64,000 bases of DNA from positions 1-64,000 of the forward strand of contig NZ_JAUSUA010000005.1 of NCBI RefSeq assembly GCF_030813245.1. The letters are read 5' to 3'. Below are positions 63,966 through 64,000 of this stretch, one piece after another (position 1 is the stretch's first letter; every line of letters starts with the position of its first letter). The translations under genes and the position numbers were made by a program. The notes beneath the pieces are model-generated. The model saw only the letters and a program-made list of their open reading frames with translations. It was not told the DNA's origin and did no database searches. Origin of the DNA: Alkalicoccobacillus murimartini (GTDB lineage Bacteria; Bacillota; Bacilli; Bacillales; Bacillaceae_D).

Positions 63966-64000
63966 CTCAATAAAAGTTAATTAACTTCTTGCTTACCCAC

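Overview
The window is a chromosomal segment of a low-GC, endospore-forming member of the Bacillaceae. Spore genes (sspE-like, sspK-like, pdaA, a YpzG-like protein), PerR, YgxA, YgzB, YfhH, YfhJ, YfkAB, YfkD and MreBH support this, and gene order over 0.3-16 kb follows the Bacillus subtilis ygxA-ygzB-perR-bcp-gsaB-ygaE-ygaD-ygaC-sspE-fabL-mutY-yfhP-yfhJ-sspK-yfhH-recX-yfhF block. An ectABC operon, a chromate-transporter pair and several dispersed repeats suggest a halotolerant or alkaliphilic relative; that is inference, because no species marker lies in the window.

Layout. 1-302: the first bases of a leftward 16S rRNA gene, its leader and two tandem rrn promoters. 0.3-16.3 kb: conserved housekeeping block (peroxide stress, heme synthesis, fatty-acid synthesis, DNA repair, spore proteins). 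16.4-18.9 kb: ectABC behind a SigB-type promoter. 19-22.2 kb: galactonate/gluconate uptake and dehydration genes with a cre-like site. 22.4-34.4 kb: rRNA methyltransferase, PdaA, a CuA-type lipoprotein, a DUF368 transporter, a CNNM/CorC membrane protein with an unexplained leader, YfkAB, YfkD, YfkF and small proteins. 34.5-36.9 kb: cytochrome bd oxidase.

36.9-47.3 kb is the accessory island and the most interesting part. An intact rightward operon encodes a DUF5344-like partner, an LXG-like polymorphic toxin with a glycine-zipper C-terminus, a small membrane protein, a cytosolic protein, a bacterial-PH-domain membrane protein and a DUF5082-like partner. It is followed by an array of repeated ~113-residue membrane proteins of one family: intact, diverged, frameshifted and truncated copies. 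To its left lies a leftward, decayed second copy of the toxin module that still keeps one intact copy of the small membrane protein. The left module is bracketed by an 82-bp near-perfect direct repeat of the cytochrome bd terminator. I read this as a type VII secretion toxin locus with a self-expanding array of candidate immunity genes. No type VII secretion machinery, integrase or transposase lies in the window.

47.4-64 kb: a BASS-family transporter, five tandem 61-bp repeats, an M3 peptidase, two half-size chromate transporters, an amidohydrolase with a large GNAT-fusion protein, catalase behind two Fur/PerR-type palindromes and next to a lone lysine/ornithine N-hydroxylase, aldehyde dehydrogenase, RNase H, small proteins and MreBH.
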